Positions 16,861 through 26,399 are shown, numbered from the stretch's first letter. The stretch is DNA of 64,000 nucleotides from Cohaesibacter intestini (GCF_003324485.1 NZ_QODK01000005.1:124001-188000), one strand, 5' to 3'. The notes: a model not told the origin generated them from the sequence alone. Made by a program: numbers and translations.

Positions 16861-18138
16861 TTACTTAATCATTACACTTGGGAGCCAGTTAGACAGCTCA
16901 GGGATTGCGGATACCAAAATCAACGACATCAACAGCGGCAGGAAGAATGGCATCACACCTCGGATGACATTGGCGACCGGCATTTTGGTGATGATCGCCA
17001 CCATATAAAGGCTCATGCCCACCGGTGGCGTCAGCAGACCGATCATCAGATTGAGAACGAAAACGATGCCCAATTGCAGCGGATCAACACCGGCGGATAC
17101 CAGAGCGGGAGCGATGATTGGCGCAATGATCAGGATGGCCGCGATGGATTCCAGGATCATGCCAACGACCAGCAGAAGAATATTGACCAGCAACAACAAC
17201 AGGAACGGATTGTCCGTGATGCCCAGCAGAAGAGCAGAAGCCTTCATGGGAACCTGATCAAGGGTCAGAACCCATGCAAACAGGGCTGCGGCCGCAACGA
17301 TCATTAGGATATTGGCCGTGGCCTCCACCGTTTCACGCAGACAGTCGAGCATCTTTTTCCACGTCAGGGTGCGGTAGATGAAAATGCCGATCACAACGGC
17401 ATAGGCGACTGTGATCCCGGCCACTTCTGTGGGGCCGAAATAGCCACTGAGCAGTCCGCCGACCAGCAACACAGGCGCAAGCAAGGCCGGGAAGGAAAAG
17501 ACGAACTTCGACGCAACCGCCTTTTTGGTTGGTTTGACCGTGTCGCGCGGCAAATTGTAAATCCGCGCCATGATACCGATCTGGACCATCAGCAGCGCCG
17601 TTAGCAGCAAGGCTGGCACGATGCCTGCGAGCAGCAGCTTGACCGCCGAAACGTTGGCAACGCTGGCATAGATGATGATCGGGATGGAAGGTGGAAAGAT
17701 CGGGCCGATCGTCGCTGCGGCAATCGTCAATCCAGCCGCAAAGTCCTCACGGTAGCCCTGCGTCTTCATCTGGCCAATCTGGATGGCACCAATCGCGCCG
17801 ATATCAGCCAGAGCCGCACCGGAAATGCCGGAAAAGACGAGGGAAACAAGCACTCCAACCTGAGCAATCGCCCCGCGGATCCGGCCAAGGATCATGCGAA
17901 CGAGATCAAACAGATGGGCCGTCACCCCCATGCTGTTCAGCAGGTTCGCCGCCAGAATGAACAAGGGGACAGCCAGCAGAGGAGAGCTGTCAAGCGAATT
18001 GACGGCGCGTTGCGCCAGAACGCTGATCGGAAGGTTATTGAGATACACCATCAAGGCGGCTGACAAACCAAGCGCCGCCGCAACCGGGGCGCCAACGATC
18101 AGCAAACCAAGAAAGAGGAGAAGAAGCGTAAGGCTCAT
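16861..18138 (-). CDS. dctM: TRAP transporter large permease (DctM)
   Basis: A 425-residue, roughly 12-segment membrane protein of the DctM family, the ion-coupled transport subunit of TRAP systems. Family segments include LFILAANLLNSMG, GAALADIGAIGAIQI and FPPSIPIIIYASV. It overlaps the small-permease stop by four bases (ATGA). Together with DctP and DctQ it imports one organic acid or acid sugar bound by DctP. Confidence 0.95.
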   Translation of the reverse strand: MSLTLLLLFLGLLIVGAPVAAALGLSAALMVYLNNLPISVLAQRAVNSLDSSPLLAVPLFILAANLLNSMGVTAHLFDLVRMILGRIRGAIAQVGVLVSLVFSGISGAALADIGAIGAIQIGQMKTQGYREDFAAGLTIAAATIGPIFPPSIPIIIYASVANVSAVKLLLAGIVPALLLTALLMVQIGIMARIYNLPRDTVKPTKKAVASKFVFSFPALLAPVLLVGGLLSGYFGPTEVAGITVAYAVVIGIFIYRTLTWKKMLDCLRETVEATANILMIVAAAALFAWVLTLDQVPMKASALLLGITDNPFLLLLLVNILLLVVGMILESIAAILIIAPIIAPALVSAGVDPLQLGIVFVLNLMIGLLTPPVGMSLYMVAIITKMPVANVIRGVMPFFLPLLMSLILVSAIPELSNWLPSVMIK

Positions 18139-18653
18139 AATTCAGTCTCTTCTGGTGGTATGGGCGCCGTGCCCGACAGGGTTTCAACAATCAGCAGAAT
18201 GACAGTCAGGGCCAACATGATCGTGCCGACAAGAGCAAGGCTGTAGAACCACCAGTTGGGCATCCCCATCGCCGGGGTCAGAAACTTGCCCGCACGAGGC
18301 AGATAGGCCGCGAAGCCCCACAGCATGAAGCCCGCAAAGGCCAGCAATGCCAGCTCGCTCAACAGGTGCAGCAAGCGCTTGACCCGCTCGCCAACCATTT
18401 CCTGCAACAGGGTAACCGACACCATCGAACGCCGCAGCGCAAGAAGCGGAACGCAGAGGAAAACCAGAGAGAAGCTGCAAAAACGTGCCAGTTCATCGGC
18501 CCAGGGAAGCCCTTTGTCAAAAAAGTTCCTGGCAACGACCTGAACGACAATCAGACTGGCAAGAAGCGCCAAAAGCCCCACACCTGCCCAAAGGCCTGTC
18601 TGATTGAGCCGTGTCATGAAGACACGGCCCTTTGTTGTGACATTCGCAAGCAT
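18135..18653 (-). CDS. dctQ: TRAP transporter small permease (DctQ)
   Basis: Small TRAP membrane subunit of about 172 residues with four hydrophobic segments and the family stretch FFDKGLPWADELARF (about 52-66), close to the conserved ...W..E..R. motif. The ATG at 18653 lies four bases after the DctP stop. An alternative ATG at 18617 has a somewhat clearer AAAGGG site, so the first 12 residues are uncertain. Confidence 0.9.
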   Translation of the reverse strand: MLANVTTKGRVFMTRLNQTGLWAGVGLLALLASLIVVQVVARNFFDKGLPWADELARFCSFSLVFLCVPLLALRRSMVSVTLLQEMVGERVKRLLHLLSELALLAFAGFMLWGFAAYLPRAGKFLTPAMGMPNWWFYSLALVGTIMLALTVILLIVETLSGTAPIPPEETEL

Positions 18654-18657
18654 GGCG

Positions 18658-19692
18658 TTATTTGACCGCTGCGATTTTCTTGTACAGATCGCCATACTTC
18701 TCGCCAAAGCGCTCTTGCACAAGCTTCTGAACCGAAGACCGGAAGGCTTCAAGGTCGAGCCCTTCATCAGGACCGATGACAGTCATACCCAGATCACGCA
18801 GGGCTTGGGTTTCTTCCTCTTCCTTGTCCTGAATGGCCTTGGTAGCCTTCTGACGAGTTTCTTCAGCGGCCTGCTTCACAGCAGCCTTCTGCTCGTCGCT
18901 CAGGCTCTGCCAGGCATCTTCGTTCATGACCACGACTTCGGCGTTGGACATGTGGCCCGTCAGCATCAAATGGCTCTGCACATCATACAGTTTGACGGAC
19001 AGCACAACATTGACCGGGTTTTCCTGCCCCTGCGCAACACCGGTTGCCAGAGCAGTCGGCACTTCAGACCAATCGACAGGAATAGCAACGGCGCCCATGC
19101 CTTCAACGGCGGTGGTATAGATCGGGAATGGCACAGCGCGCACCTTCACCCCGGCAAGATCCGCAGGTGACTTCACAGGCAGGTTGGCAGTCAGATTTCT
19201 GCGCCCGAAATAGTGCGCATAGATGACCCGAACATTGGCGGCTTCGATCAGCCCCTTGTTCAACTCCTGCATGACAGGAGAATCCACATCCGTCACTTTC
19301 ATCAAGTGATCGATGTCCCGATAAAGATAAGGCGTGTCGAGTGCAGCAAAGGGTTCATAGAGCGAGCCGATGCCGCCTGCCGTGTTATGCGAAAATGCAA
19401 TGGTGCCGATGGAAACCGCTTCAGCCAGTTCCTGCAATTTGCCCAACTGCGAGGCCGGAAAGACCTGAACCGCGATATCACCGCCAGATGCTTTCTGAAG
19501 GGCTTCGGCGAACCAATCAGCCTGCGCCCCAGCGACAGAGGCTGGCTCGTTATTGTGGCCATAGCGCAAGGTCAGCGATTGCGCATCCGCGCCAATCGGA
19601 GCCATTGCCATGATCCCGGCAGCGACACCCAAAGTCAGCGCCATCCGCCGTGTCCAACCATTCGGACGTTTCTTCGAATTTCTGTAAGTCAT
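18658..19692 (-). CDS. dctP: TRAP transporter substrate-binding protein (DctP)
   Basis: Periplasmic receptor of 344 residues. The ATG at 19692 has a strong GGAGG five bases upstream. A GTG two codons earlier is too close. A twin-arginine-like basic start and hydrophobic core end at ADAQ near residue 38. The DctP fold is shown by LRYGHNNEP, the substrate-carboxylate arginine region GVKVRAVPFPIY (about 170-181), and VAQGQENPVNVV. The mid-domain arginine supports a carboxylate ligand. It heads the operon dctP-dctQ-dctM-VOC, divergent from a LacI-family gene. Confidence 0.94.
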   Translation of the reverse strand: MTYRNSKKRPNGWTRRMALTLGVAAGIMAMAPIGADAQSLTLRYGHNNEPASVAGAQADWFAEALQKASGGDIAVQVFPASQLGKLQELAEAVSIGTIAFSHNTAGGIGSLYEPFAALDTPYLYRDIDHLMKVTDVDSPVMQELNKGLIEAANVRVIYAHYFGRRNLTANLPVKSPADLAGVKVRAVPFPIYTTAVEGMGAVAIPVDWSEVPTALATGVAQGQENPVNVVLSVKLYDVQSHLMLTGHMSNAEVVVMNEDAWQSLSDEQKAAVKQAAEETRQKATKAIQDKEEEETQALRDLGMTVIGPDEGLDLEAFRSSVQKLVQERFGEKYGDLYKKIAAVK

Positions 19693-19741
19693 GATCACCT
19701 CCCATGATGCCTTTTGAGGTACTTCTTTCCCTCATACCAAC

Positions 19742-19754
19742 TGTAAAGCTTTCA
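19742..19754. promoter_or_regulatory. LacI-family operator candidate
   Basis: TGTAAAGCTTTCA is a near-palindrome with a GC centre, the style of LacI/GalR sites. It lies in the 120-bp region between dctP and the divergent lacI-like gene, 50 bases upstream of dctP. Confidence 0.45.
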
Positions 19755-19812
19755 AACAATTGGCTTGACGTTGAGTGTGAGAGTTGGTCAACTTCAAGTC
19801 AAACTTCATTTA

Positions 19813-20874
19813 ATGATGGGTTTTGATGTGTCTGAAGGATCAAACAAGAAAAAGTTCGTCGGCATGGCTGAAGTGGCCGAGCGGGCTCAGGTCTCCCTTG
19901 CAACCGTCGACCGGGCTCTCAATCGACGCAAAGGCGTTAAGCCCCGGACGCTACAGCGGGTTTTGGATGTCGCCCTTGAGCTTGGTTTCATTACGAAAGA
20001 CGAGTTCACCTCTCTGTCCGGCACCAGACCGATGAATGTCGCGGTGCTTCTTCCCGCTGGCACAAATCCCTATTTGCGGTTGCTTGGCGAAAAAGTACAC
20101 GAGCGCGCCGCCAAGCCAAATCAGGACACCGTATCGCTGCGTTGCTTCTTCATCGAGAGCTTTGATGCCAACGCACTGGCCGCCGCATTGCGTCATCACG
20201 CCGCATGGGCAGACGGCATCATCTTCATGGCGATCGATCATCCCACGGTGCGGGCAGCGATTGAAGACATCACCTCGAAAGGCACGCGAATCGTCACCAT
20301 CATCTCGGATGTACCGCACCCCGCGCGCAGCGCCTATGTCGGACTGGAAAACCAGATGGCCGGACGGACTGCCGGTTTGTTGATGGGTCGGTTCTGCCGG
20401 ACCGAAGTGGGCAGCGTCGCCATGCTGGCGGGCAGCCGAAACTATCGGGCCCATTCCGAGCGTGTCGCCGGGTTTCATGCCCTGATGGAAGAGATGTTCC
20501 CGGGCCTGACGGTAATCGGCATGCGAGAAGGCCACGACAATGCCGCGGAAAACTATCACCACTCGGTTTCCATGATCGACAACACGCCAGATTTGGTTGG
20601 GATTTACAATGTCGGAGGATCGTCCGACGGCATTGCCCGCGCCATTGCCGAGAAGCAAAGAGACGATCTCGTCTTCATTGGGCATGGCCTGACCAAAGAC
20701 ACCCGCCGGATGCTGGTTGACGGAACAATGGATGCGGTGATTGATTCCGATCCCGTCTCCATATTTGAAACCGCCTTGCAACTTGTCACCGACACCAAAG
20801 ACAGCCAGACGCGTCACGCCGTGAAGATGGACATTTTTCTGAGGGAAAATCTGATGCCGATGAACTGTCCCTAG
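19813..20874 (+). CDS. LacI-family transcription regulator
   Basis: A regulator of about 353 residues with an N-terminal LacI helix-turn-helix (GMAEVAERAQVSLATVDRAL at about 17-36) and a ribose-binding-protein-like effector domain. The bound-ligand region includes MAIDHPTVRAAI and YNVGGSSDGIARAI. The start is uncertain: ATGs at 19813 and 19816 both lack a strong ribosome site. It is divergent from the TRAP operon and most likely controls it in response to the transported sugar acid. Confidence 0.88.
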   Translation: MMGFDVSEGSNKKKFVGMAEVAERAQVSLATVDRALNRRKGVKPRTLQRVLDVALELGFITKDEFTSLSGTRPMNVAVLLPAGTNPYLRLLGEKVHERAAKPNQDTVSLRCFFIESFDANALAAALRHHAAWADGIIFMAIDHPTVRAAIEDITSKGTRIVTIISDVPHPARSAYVGLENQMAGRTAGLLMGRFCRTEVGSVAMLAGSRNYRAHSERVAGFHALMEEMFPGLTVIGMREGHDNAAENYHHSVSMIDNTPDLVGIYNVGGSSDGIARAIAEKQRDDLVFIGHGLTKDTRRMLVDGTMDAVIDSDPVSIFETALQLVTDTKDSQTRHAVKMDIFLRENLMPMNCP

Positions 20875-20914
20875 ACCTGCGAGCGATGGCAGGGGCAGGT
20901 TTTGCACCCCCATC

Positions 20915-20945
20915 GCGCAACTGACAGATGCATTGCGCAGTTTTT
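20915..20945 (+). terminator. Probable terminator after the lacI-like gene
   Basis: GCGCAA (20915-20920) pairs with TTGCGC (20933-20938), followed by AGTTTTT. A larger stem, GCGATGG with CCATCGC (20883-20889, 20910-20916), lies just before it. Either could end the transcript. Confidence 0.5.
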
Positions 20946-21555
20946 GCATGAAAAATTCAGCACTAAATCTTAATCATCTCGTTAGACTGGCTTAATTTGC
21001 AGATAAACTGAAGTGGAGCATACGCTCACCAAGCACGCCTCTCGGCACGCCAATTAGAAGACTGTTTTTTCTTGTCCCAATAATTTATATATATATTTCA
21101 AACAACTAAAAAAAGATCCTTTTGATAGCCAGTCATTTTCACGCCTATCTGGAAATCTATCCTAGCTGCATTTCTAACAATTTAGATGAATTCATTTCAT
21201 GATTTTGAGAAATGAATTTGTTTGAAATTCTCTGCCATCAATCTCACAATCATGACAACAAATGATGGTTTCTCCATCTGCGAACCCGCACCGATCGTCT
21301 TGGAAAGCGATCTGAAACAGTGCGGCATCGACTGGACCGCAGATGCAGACCCTTCACATCATTTCAGGGAGATCTGGGAGGATTGACCATGTGCCCGGCT
21401 GAATGGCTGGCGTGCAAACGGTATAACTTTGTCTGCATTCCTCTTTGCTTCTCTCAATGAACGCACCGACGCGTAGATCATCCTCTGATGGTTCCATCTT
21501 GAGGGCTTTTCTCGCGCACCGGCGCCCAAGACTGTGCGTAGCAAAGGACTCAGAC
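20946..21555. other. 610-bp AT-rich non-coding region with a perfect inverted repeat
   Basis: No convincing gene is seen here. The stretch is much richer in A and T than its surroundings (for example the TTTATATATATATTT region near 21085). AATTCATTTC (21189-21198) and GAAATGAATT (21209-21218) form a perfect 10-10-10 dyad, a strong operator candidate for the isomerase-tct operon that starts at 21556. An AAGGA ribosome site precedes that start. Confidence 0.6.
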
Positions 21556-22524
21556 ATGTTCAAACATGCGGTGATTACCCCCTTCCTCGGGCAAACCAAA
21601 GACCGGTTTGCCGACTATAATTCTCCGCTCACCCTTGAAGAGAAATTCAAGCTGTTGCGGCAAATTGACGGGATGACCGGCGCTGAGCTCATCTATCCTT
21701 ATGAAGTGAACTTTGAAACCATCGACGAGGTTTCCGCACTGCTGAAAAAATATGACGTCAAGCTCGCTGCAATCAACGTCAATGTGAAAGCGGAAGAAGA
21801 GTTCAAATCGGGCGGCCTCACCTCCCCCGATGCCGCTATTCGGGCTCGCGCCGTGCAGTTCATCAAGGAAGCGAAGGATTTTGCCGAAGCACTGGGCGCC
21901 GACAAGGTCACCTGTTGCCCCTTGAGCGATGGCTATGAGTTTCATTTTCAGGCCGACTATGGAGAGATCTGGAACCACCTGCTCGACACCTTTGCCGAAG
22001 CAGGCAGCTACAAGCCGCACATTCCGCTTTTCATTGAATACAAGCCCAATGAAGTGCGCGGACGCTGCTATCTCGAAAATGCTGCCAAGACCATTGTTCT
22101 GATCAAGCGGATGGGTGTCCAATCGATCGGCGTGACGATGGATTATGGCCATTCGCTTTATGGCGACAACAACCCGGCCGAAGAACTGGCCCTGCTCCAT
22201 GCGGAGAGCATCCCGACCTACGTGCATATCAACGACAATGATGGCAAATGGGACTGGGACTTCTTCTGCGGCAGTCGCAACCTGATGAGCTACATCGAGT
22301 TCGTCTATTATCTCAAGAAATACAAATATCAGGACTGGCTGACCTCGGACGCGTCCCCGACCCGCGTCGACATCGCCAAGATGTTCGCAGCCAATGTCCG
22401 CATCACCAACAAGATCTCCGCTCGCATTGATGCCATCGGCATGTCCACCTTCGAAGAGCTTTTGAAGAAGAAGGAATATATGGACGTCTGGGCCGAGCTG
22501 GAAAGTGGTTTCCTCAAACTTTGA
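21556..22524 (+). CDS. Xylose-isomerase-like TIM-barrel sugar isomerase/epimerase
   Basis: A 322-residue enzyme of the AP endonuclease 2/xylose isomerase-like superfamily. Likely metal-site residues are in FIEYKPNE (Glu), VTMDYGHSLYG (Asp, His) and YVHINDNDGKWDWD (His, Asp). The last two segments resemble ketose/aldose isomerases rather than DNA endonucleases. The ATG at 21556 has AAGGA ten bases upstream. It opens a long plus-strand unit with a TTT transporter, a second TIM-barrel enzyme and a ketose kinase. Its substrate is unknown. Confidence 0.85.
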   Translation: MFKHAVITPFLGQTKDRFADYNSPLTLEEKFKLLRQIDGMTGAELIYPYEVNFETIDEVSALLKKYDVKLAAINVNVKAEEEFKSGGLTSPDAAIRARAVQFIKEAKDFAEALGADKVTCCPLSDGYEFHFQADYGEIWNHLLDTFAEAGSYKPHIPLFIEYKPNEVRGRCYLENAAKTIVLIKRMGVQSIGVTMDYGHSLYGDNNPAEELALLHAESIPTYVHINDNDGKWDWDFFCGSRNLMSYIEFVYYLKKYKYQDWLTSDASPTRVDIAKMFAANVRITNKISARIDAIGMSTFEELLKKKEYMDVWAELESGFLKL

Positions 22525-22608
22525 ACCCTTCACTTTGCGCCATGTAAAGGCGGGAAGGAAACAGAGAAGTCTAAAGTCAATCCAACACTGTCAACCAGGG
22601 AGGATACA

Positions 22609-23622
22609 GTGAAATCTAAGACCCTATTTACCGGACTAGTCATCGCAGCCGCGACGTGGGCAGCAGGCTCTGCGCTTGCCGCAGAGAATTTCCCAAGCCG
22701 CAACATCACCGATGTGGTAACTTGGTCGGCAGGCGGGGGCACCGATGTGACCAACCGCGTCATCACCGCCGCCATGTCGAAATATATCGGCACCAACATC
22801 AATGTCGTCAACAAAACCGGCGGGGTGTCCGGGTCTGTCGGCCTCTTGGAAGGCTTTGCAGCCAAACCGGATGGCTACACCCTGATCGGTCTTTCCGAAT
22901 CCAATACGACGGCCGCAGTCATGGGCGGCTGGGACAAGCGCGTCGACGTGTTCGATTTCTTCATCGCGACAAGCTCCCCCGACATTGTCTCCGTTGGCAA
23001 AAACACCCCTTGGAAGAGCCTTGATGAACTCGTTGCCTTCATCAAGGAAAATCCGGGCAAGGTCCGCGTCGGTGCCGGTGGCGCCGGCTCCCTGCACCAC
23101 ATCAACGTGCTGGCCTTTGAAAAAGGCATCGAAGGGGAAATGAACTTCATCCCTTATCCTGGATCCTCTGCCAGTCAGAATGCGGCCCTGAGCGGTGAAA
23201 TCGATGTGGTCATCACCACTGTTGCCGAGCAGAACCAGCTGATCCAGTCCGGAGACTTCCGCCCTCTGGGGACCCTCACAGAAAAACCCTACGCGCTGGG
23301 TGACATGGTCATTCCGTCCGCTCTGGAAGCCTATCCGTCCCTGAAGAAGCATCTGCCAATCTCTCAGGCCATCGGCTTTGCCGTGCGCAAGGAAGTGCCA
23401 ACAGACGTGAAGAAAACCATTGCCAAGGCCTTCATTTCGGCCATCGGCAGCGATGAAGTCAAAAAATTCGCAGCTGAAAACCACTATGAACTGGTTGGTG
23501 CCTTTGGCGCTGAAGCCAACAAGAAAATGACACGCCTTGAATCCCTTTTCTCCTGGACCCTCTGGGAACTCGGCGCAGCAAAAGTGGATCCCTCTACCTT
23601 GGGCATTCCAAAACCGGAATAG
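22609..23622 (+). CDS. tctC: TctC-type substrate-binding protein (second TTT system)
   Basis: Periplasmic receptor of 337 residues using a GTG start at 22609, eight bases after AGGGAGG. The signal peptide ends at GSALA-AENF. The mature start NFPSRNITDVVTWSAGGGTD matches the family's first strand and carboxylate-binding loop. It differs strongly from the tctC at 1325-2272, so the two transporters probably take different ligands. A stable hairpin follows 18 bases after the stop, and then 180 bases precede tctB. Confidence 0.92.
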   Translation: MKSKTLFTGLVIAAATWAAGSALAAENFPSRNITDVVTWSAGGGTDVTNRVITAAMSKYIGTNINVVNKTGGVSGSVGLLEGFAAKPDGYTLIGLSESNTTAAVMGGWDKRVDVFDFFIATSSPDIVSVGKNTPWKSLDELVAFIKENPGKVRVGAGGAGSLHHINVLAFEKGIEGEMNFIPYPGSSASQNAALSGEIDVVITTVAEQNQLIQSGDFRPLGTLTEKPYALGDMVIPSALEAYPSLKKHLPISQAIGFAVRKEVPTDVKKTIAKAFISAIGSDEVKKFAAENHYELVGAFGAEANKKMTRLESLFSWTLWELGAAKVDPSTLGIPKPE

Positions 23623-23639
23623 TCCCCCCCCAAGAAGGG

Positions 23640-23662
23640 CAGAGGTGCGCCGAGCGCCTCTG
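23640..23662 (+). other. Hairpin between tctC and tctB genes
   Basis: CAGAGGTGC pairs with GCGCCTCTG (one T-G pair) around a five-base loop, with no T run behind it. Such elements after binding-protein genes usually stabilise the upstream message or thin transcription of the permeases. The other 160 bases up to 23845 hold nothing recognisable. Confidence 0.55.
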
Positions 23663-23845
23663 TCCACTTTCAAGCCAGACCTTTTTCCCTCACAGGAAGA
23701 AGCACAGAGCAACCTTAAGACCCGCACCCTTCTCTGGCACACATGCCTCACACAGCCAGCCATGCTATTGGCATTGGGAACGATGTGTGCAGCCGCAGAC
23801 CATCAAGCGGCAAGGACCAGATGAAATACTGGCGGGGAGATGATC

Positions 23846-24700
23846 ATGTCCAATCCAAGCGAGACTTCGCCTGAGCTCAATCCGAGCGAGCAGGAGAAAC
23901 TGGAAGCAGAGCGGTTGATCGGTTGGGACTTCGTGTTTTCAATCGTCGTTCTCATTTTTTCCATCTTTGTCATTGCCAATTCGCTGACCATGCCCTTTTC
24001 GGGCAATGTCGGCGGGGTGACCACTGTCTGGTATGAATCACCGGGCCTGTTGCCGCTCTTCATTGGCTGTTGCCTTTTTCTGGCGGGGATCACGGTTTTC
24101 CTCAAAAGTGCCAGAGAAGGGGGCCGCAAGCTGTTCCAGCAGCATTTTGCCGATGTCAATCCGACCGGCTTCCTTCTGTCAGGCGGCGGTATCCTGAGCT
24201 ACATTTTCGTCTTTATCACCTGGTTCGACTTCTTTCTGGGCTCCTTTGTTTTCCTGCTCTTCTATATCAGCCTCTATTATCTGGAAGACGACAAGCTTTC
24301 GCGCAAACTGATTGCCGTCTATTACGGCATCATCCTGCTTTGCCTGACTGTCTTTTTCAGTGGCCTCGATAAGGTGATTAACGCGCAGTATGACTATGCG
24401 ACGGACTTCATTCTGGTCGCCGCCGCCCTGCTGCTCATCCTGATGCTCGCCCACTATGCACACCAGAGCAAAGGGGCCGCGAGCCGCAAGGTGCGCACCG
24501 TCATTCTGGTGGCGCTGCTGTTTCCCTCCATTCTGGTGCCTGCCTTCCGCTATTTCCTGCTGGTGCCGATGCCAAAGGAAGGGCTGGTCGTCGAACAGGT
24601 CTTCAACCACACCTATTACACCTATCTCGCGCCGGTCAAAGAAGTCGAGGATGGCAATCTCTCCGCTGATCAGCTTGATGCGCTAGAGAATGCATTCTGA
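23846..24700 (+). CDS. tctB: TctB-like small permease of the second TTT system, unusually long
   Basis: A 284-residue membrane protein. The ATG at 23846 is preferred over 23840 because GGGGAG lies eight bases upstream of it. TctB proteins are usually 140-180 residues. Here about six or seven hydrophobic segments are followed by a ~60-residue C-terminal tail (VEQVFNHTYYTYLAPVKEVE region) that may be periplasmic. Position between tctC and tctA and the N-terminal layout support the TctB call. The extra C-terminal part is an oddity. Confidence 0.8.
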   Translation: MSNPSETSPELNPSEQEKLEAERLIGWDFVFSIVVLIFSIFVIANSLTMPFSGNVGGVTTVWYESPGLLPLFIGCCLFLAGITVFLKSAREGGRKLFQQHFADVNPTGFLLSGGGILSYIFVFITWFDFFLGSFVFLLFYISLYYLEDDKLSRKLIAVYYGIILLCLTVFFSGLDKVINAQYDYATDFILVAAALLLILMLAHYAHQSKGAASRKVRTVILVALLFPSILVPAFRYFLLVPMPKEGLVVEQVFNHTYYTYLAPVKEVEDGNLSADQLDALENAF

Positions 24701-24710
24701 GGAGGTTCTG

Positions 24711-26249
24711 ATGGATATTCTACCGATTTTCGGCGCGACTCTGTTGGATATATTCCTGTCGCCAACCTTGCTGCTCATTCTGATCGGCAGCACCTTTCTG
24801 GGTATTGTCTTTGGCGCCATGCCGGGCCTGACGGCGACTTTGGGCGTCGCCCTGCTGACGACTCTGACCTATGGCCTTGACCATGAGACCGCCCTCGTGG
24901 CGCTGCTCGCCATTTATGTCGGCGGGGTCTATGGCGGCATGTATACCGCGATCCTGATCAACATTCCCGGCACCGCCGCCTCCGCAGCAACTGCAATGGA
25001 TGGCTATCCGATGGCCCGGCAAGGGCAAGCGGGGCGCGCCTTTGGCCTTGCCACGACTTCATCCCTGATCGGCTCTCTGACGGGAATGGTCTTTGTGGCC
25101 CTGCTCTCCCCGATGATCGCACAGGTCGCCCTGCAATTCACCTCATACGAGTATTTCCTGCTGGCCCTGTTCGGCATTCTGATTTCAGGCAGCCTGACCT
25201 CCCCGGATCTGGCCATCAAGGGCTGGATCGCCGGCCTGTTCGGAATCTGGCTGTCAACCATTGGTCAGGATCACATCCAGATGTATCCGCGCTTTACCTT
25301 TGGCATGCATGATCTGGACAATGGCATTGACGTGGTGCCGGTGCTGATCGGAGCCTTCGGCATTCCGCAAATCATGATGGTTCTGGAATCCAAGCTCAAA
25401 CTGGGCAACATGAGCGGCACGAAGCTGGGTCGACTGTTGCCAGATTTCAGCACAATGCTCAAGAATGGCCGCAACATCATCACCTCCGCCCTGACCGGGG
25501 TCGGCATTGGCGCGGTGCCCGGCATCGGCGAGGATATCGCCGCATGGGTGGCCTATGGTTTTTCCCGCAAAAGCAGCAAGGAACCTGAAAAGTTCGGCAA
25601 AGGCGCACCGGAAGGCGTGATTTCCACCTCGGTTGCCAATCAGGCCTGCGTCGGTGGGGCGATGATCCCGCTTTTGAGCCTCGGCATCCCCGGCTCTCCG
25701 CCAGCGGTCATGCTGCTGGGCGCCCTGATGCTGCACAATGTGGCCCCCGGCCCCATGCTGCTCAAGCAGAATCCCGATTTTGTGCCACAGGTCACCGCCA
25801 TCCTGTTTGCAGCAGGCATTGCAATGTTCATCTGCGGCATGATCCTGTCCAAACAGGTCATTCACATCCTGCGCGTGCCGCAATCCCTGTTCATGCCACT
25901 GATTGCTGTGCTTTGTGTGATTGGCTCCTTCGCACTCGGTCTGCATGTCTTCAACCTGTATCTGATGGGCATCATCGGCATCATCTCCTACTTCTTCATC
26001 AAGCTTCAGCTTCCCATCGCACCTTTGGTGATTGGGGTCATTCTTGGCCCGATGGCCGACACGGCCCTCAGAACCGGACTGAAGACGACGGATGGCAGCC
26101 TCTGGCCACTGGTTCAGCGCCCCATCTCGCTCATTCTGGTGCTGATCATTCTCAGCATCGTTTGCAGTCAGATCCCGTTCGTCAACAAGGCAATCCGGTC
26201 TCTGTTCGGAGCATTGAAGTCGATCTTGTCGCGCAAGGGAGCAGCCTGA
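24711..26249 (+). CDS. tctA: TctA-type large permease of the second TTT system
   Basis: A 512-residue, about 12-segment permease. It has all TctA signatures: FGAMPGLTATLGVALL, AIYVGGVYGGMYTAILINIPG split across two helices, and the second repeat GVGIGAVPGIGEDIAAWV plus GIPGSPPAVMLLGAL. The ATG at 24711 follows GAGGAGG by six bases, ten bases after the tctB stop. It is complete, unlike the tctA at the left edge. Confidence 0.95.
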   Translation: MDILPIFGATLLDIFLSPTLLLILIGSTFLGIVFGAMPGLTATLGVALLTTLTYGLDHETALVALLAIYVGGVYGGMYTAILINIPGTAASAATAMDGYPMARQGQAGRAFGLATTSSLIGSLTGMVFVALLSPMIAQVALQFTSYEYFLLALFGILISGSLTSPDLAIKGWIAGLFGIWLSTIGQDHIQMYPRFTFGMHDLDNGIDVVPVLIGAFGIPQIMMVLESKLKLGNMSGTKLGRLLPDFSTMLKNGRNIITSALTGVGIGAVPGIGEDIAAWVAYGFSRKSSKEPEKFGKGAPEGVISTSVANQACVGGAMIPLLSLGIPGSPPAVMLLGALMLHNVAPGPMLLKQNPDFVPQVTAILFAAGIAMFICGMILSKQVIHILRVPQSLFMPLIAVLCVIGSFALGLHVFNLYLMGIIGIISYFFIKLQLPIAPLVIGVILGPMADTALRTGLKTTDGSLWPLVQRPISLILVLIILSIVCSQIPFVNKAIRSLFGALKSILSRKGAA

Positions 26250-26399
26250 CCTTCAAAGGAACAAGCCGCACCCCAAGGAAGAGCGTGTGAAGGCACTCTT
26301 CCTATCCAAACCTTGAAAAGCCGTCAGCGCACCGTCCTTTCGGAACGGCACAGGCTCCATGCGGCCTGCGTCAGGCGGAACAAAGACAGATGCAATCCT

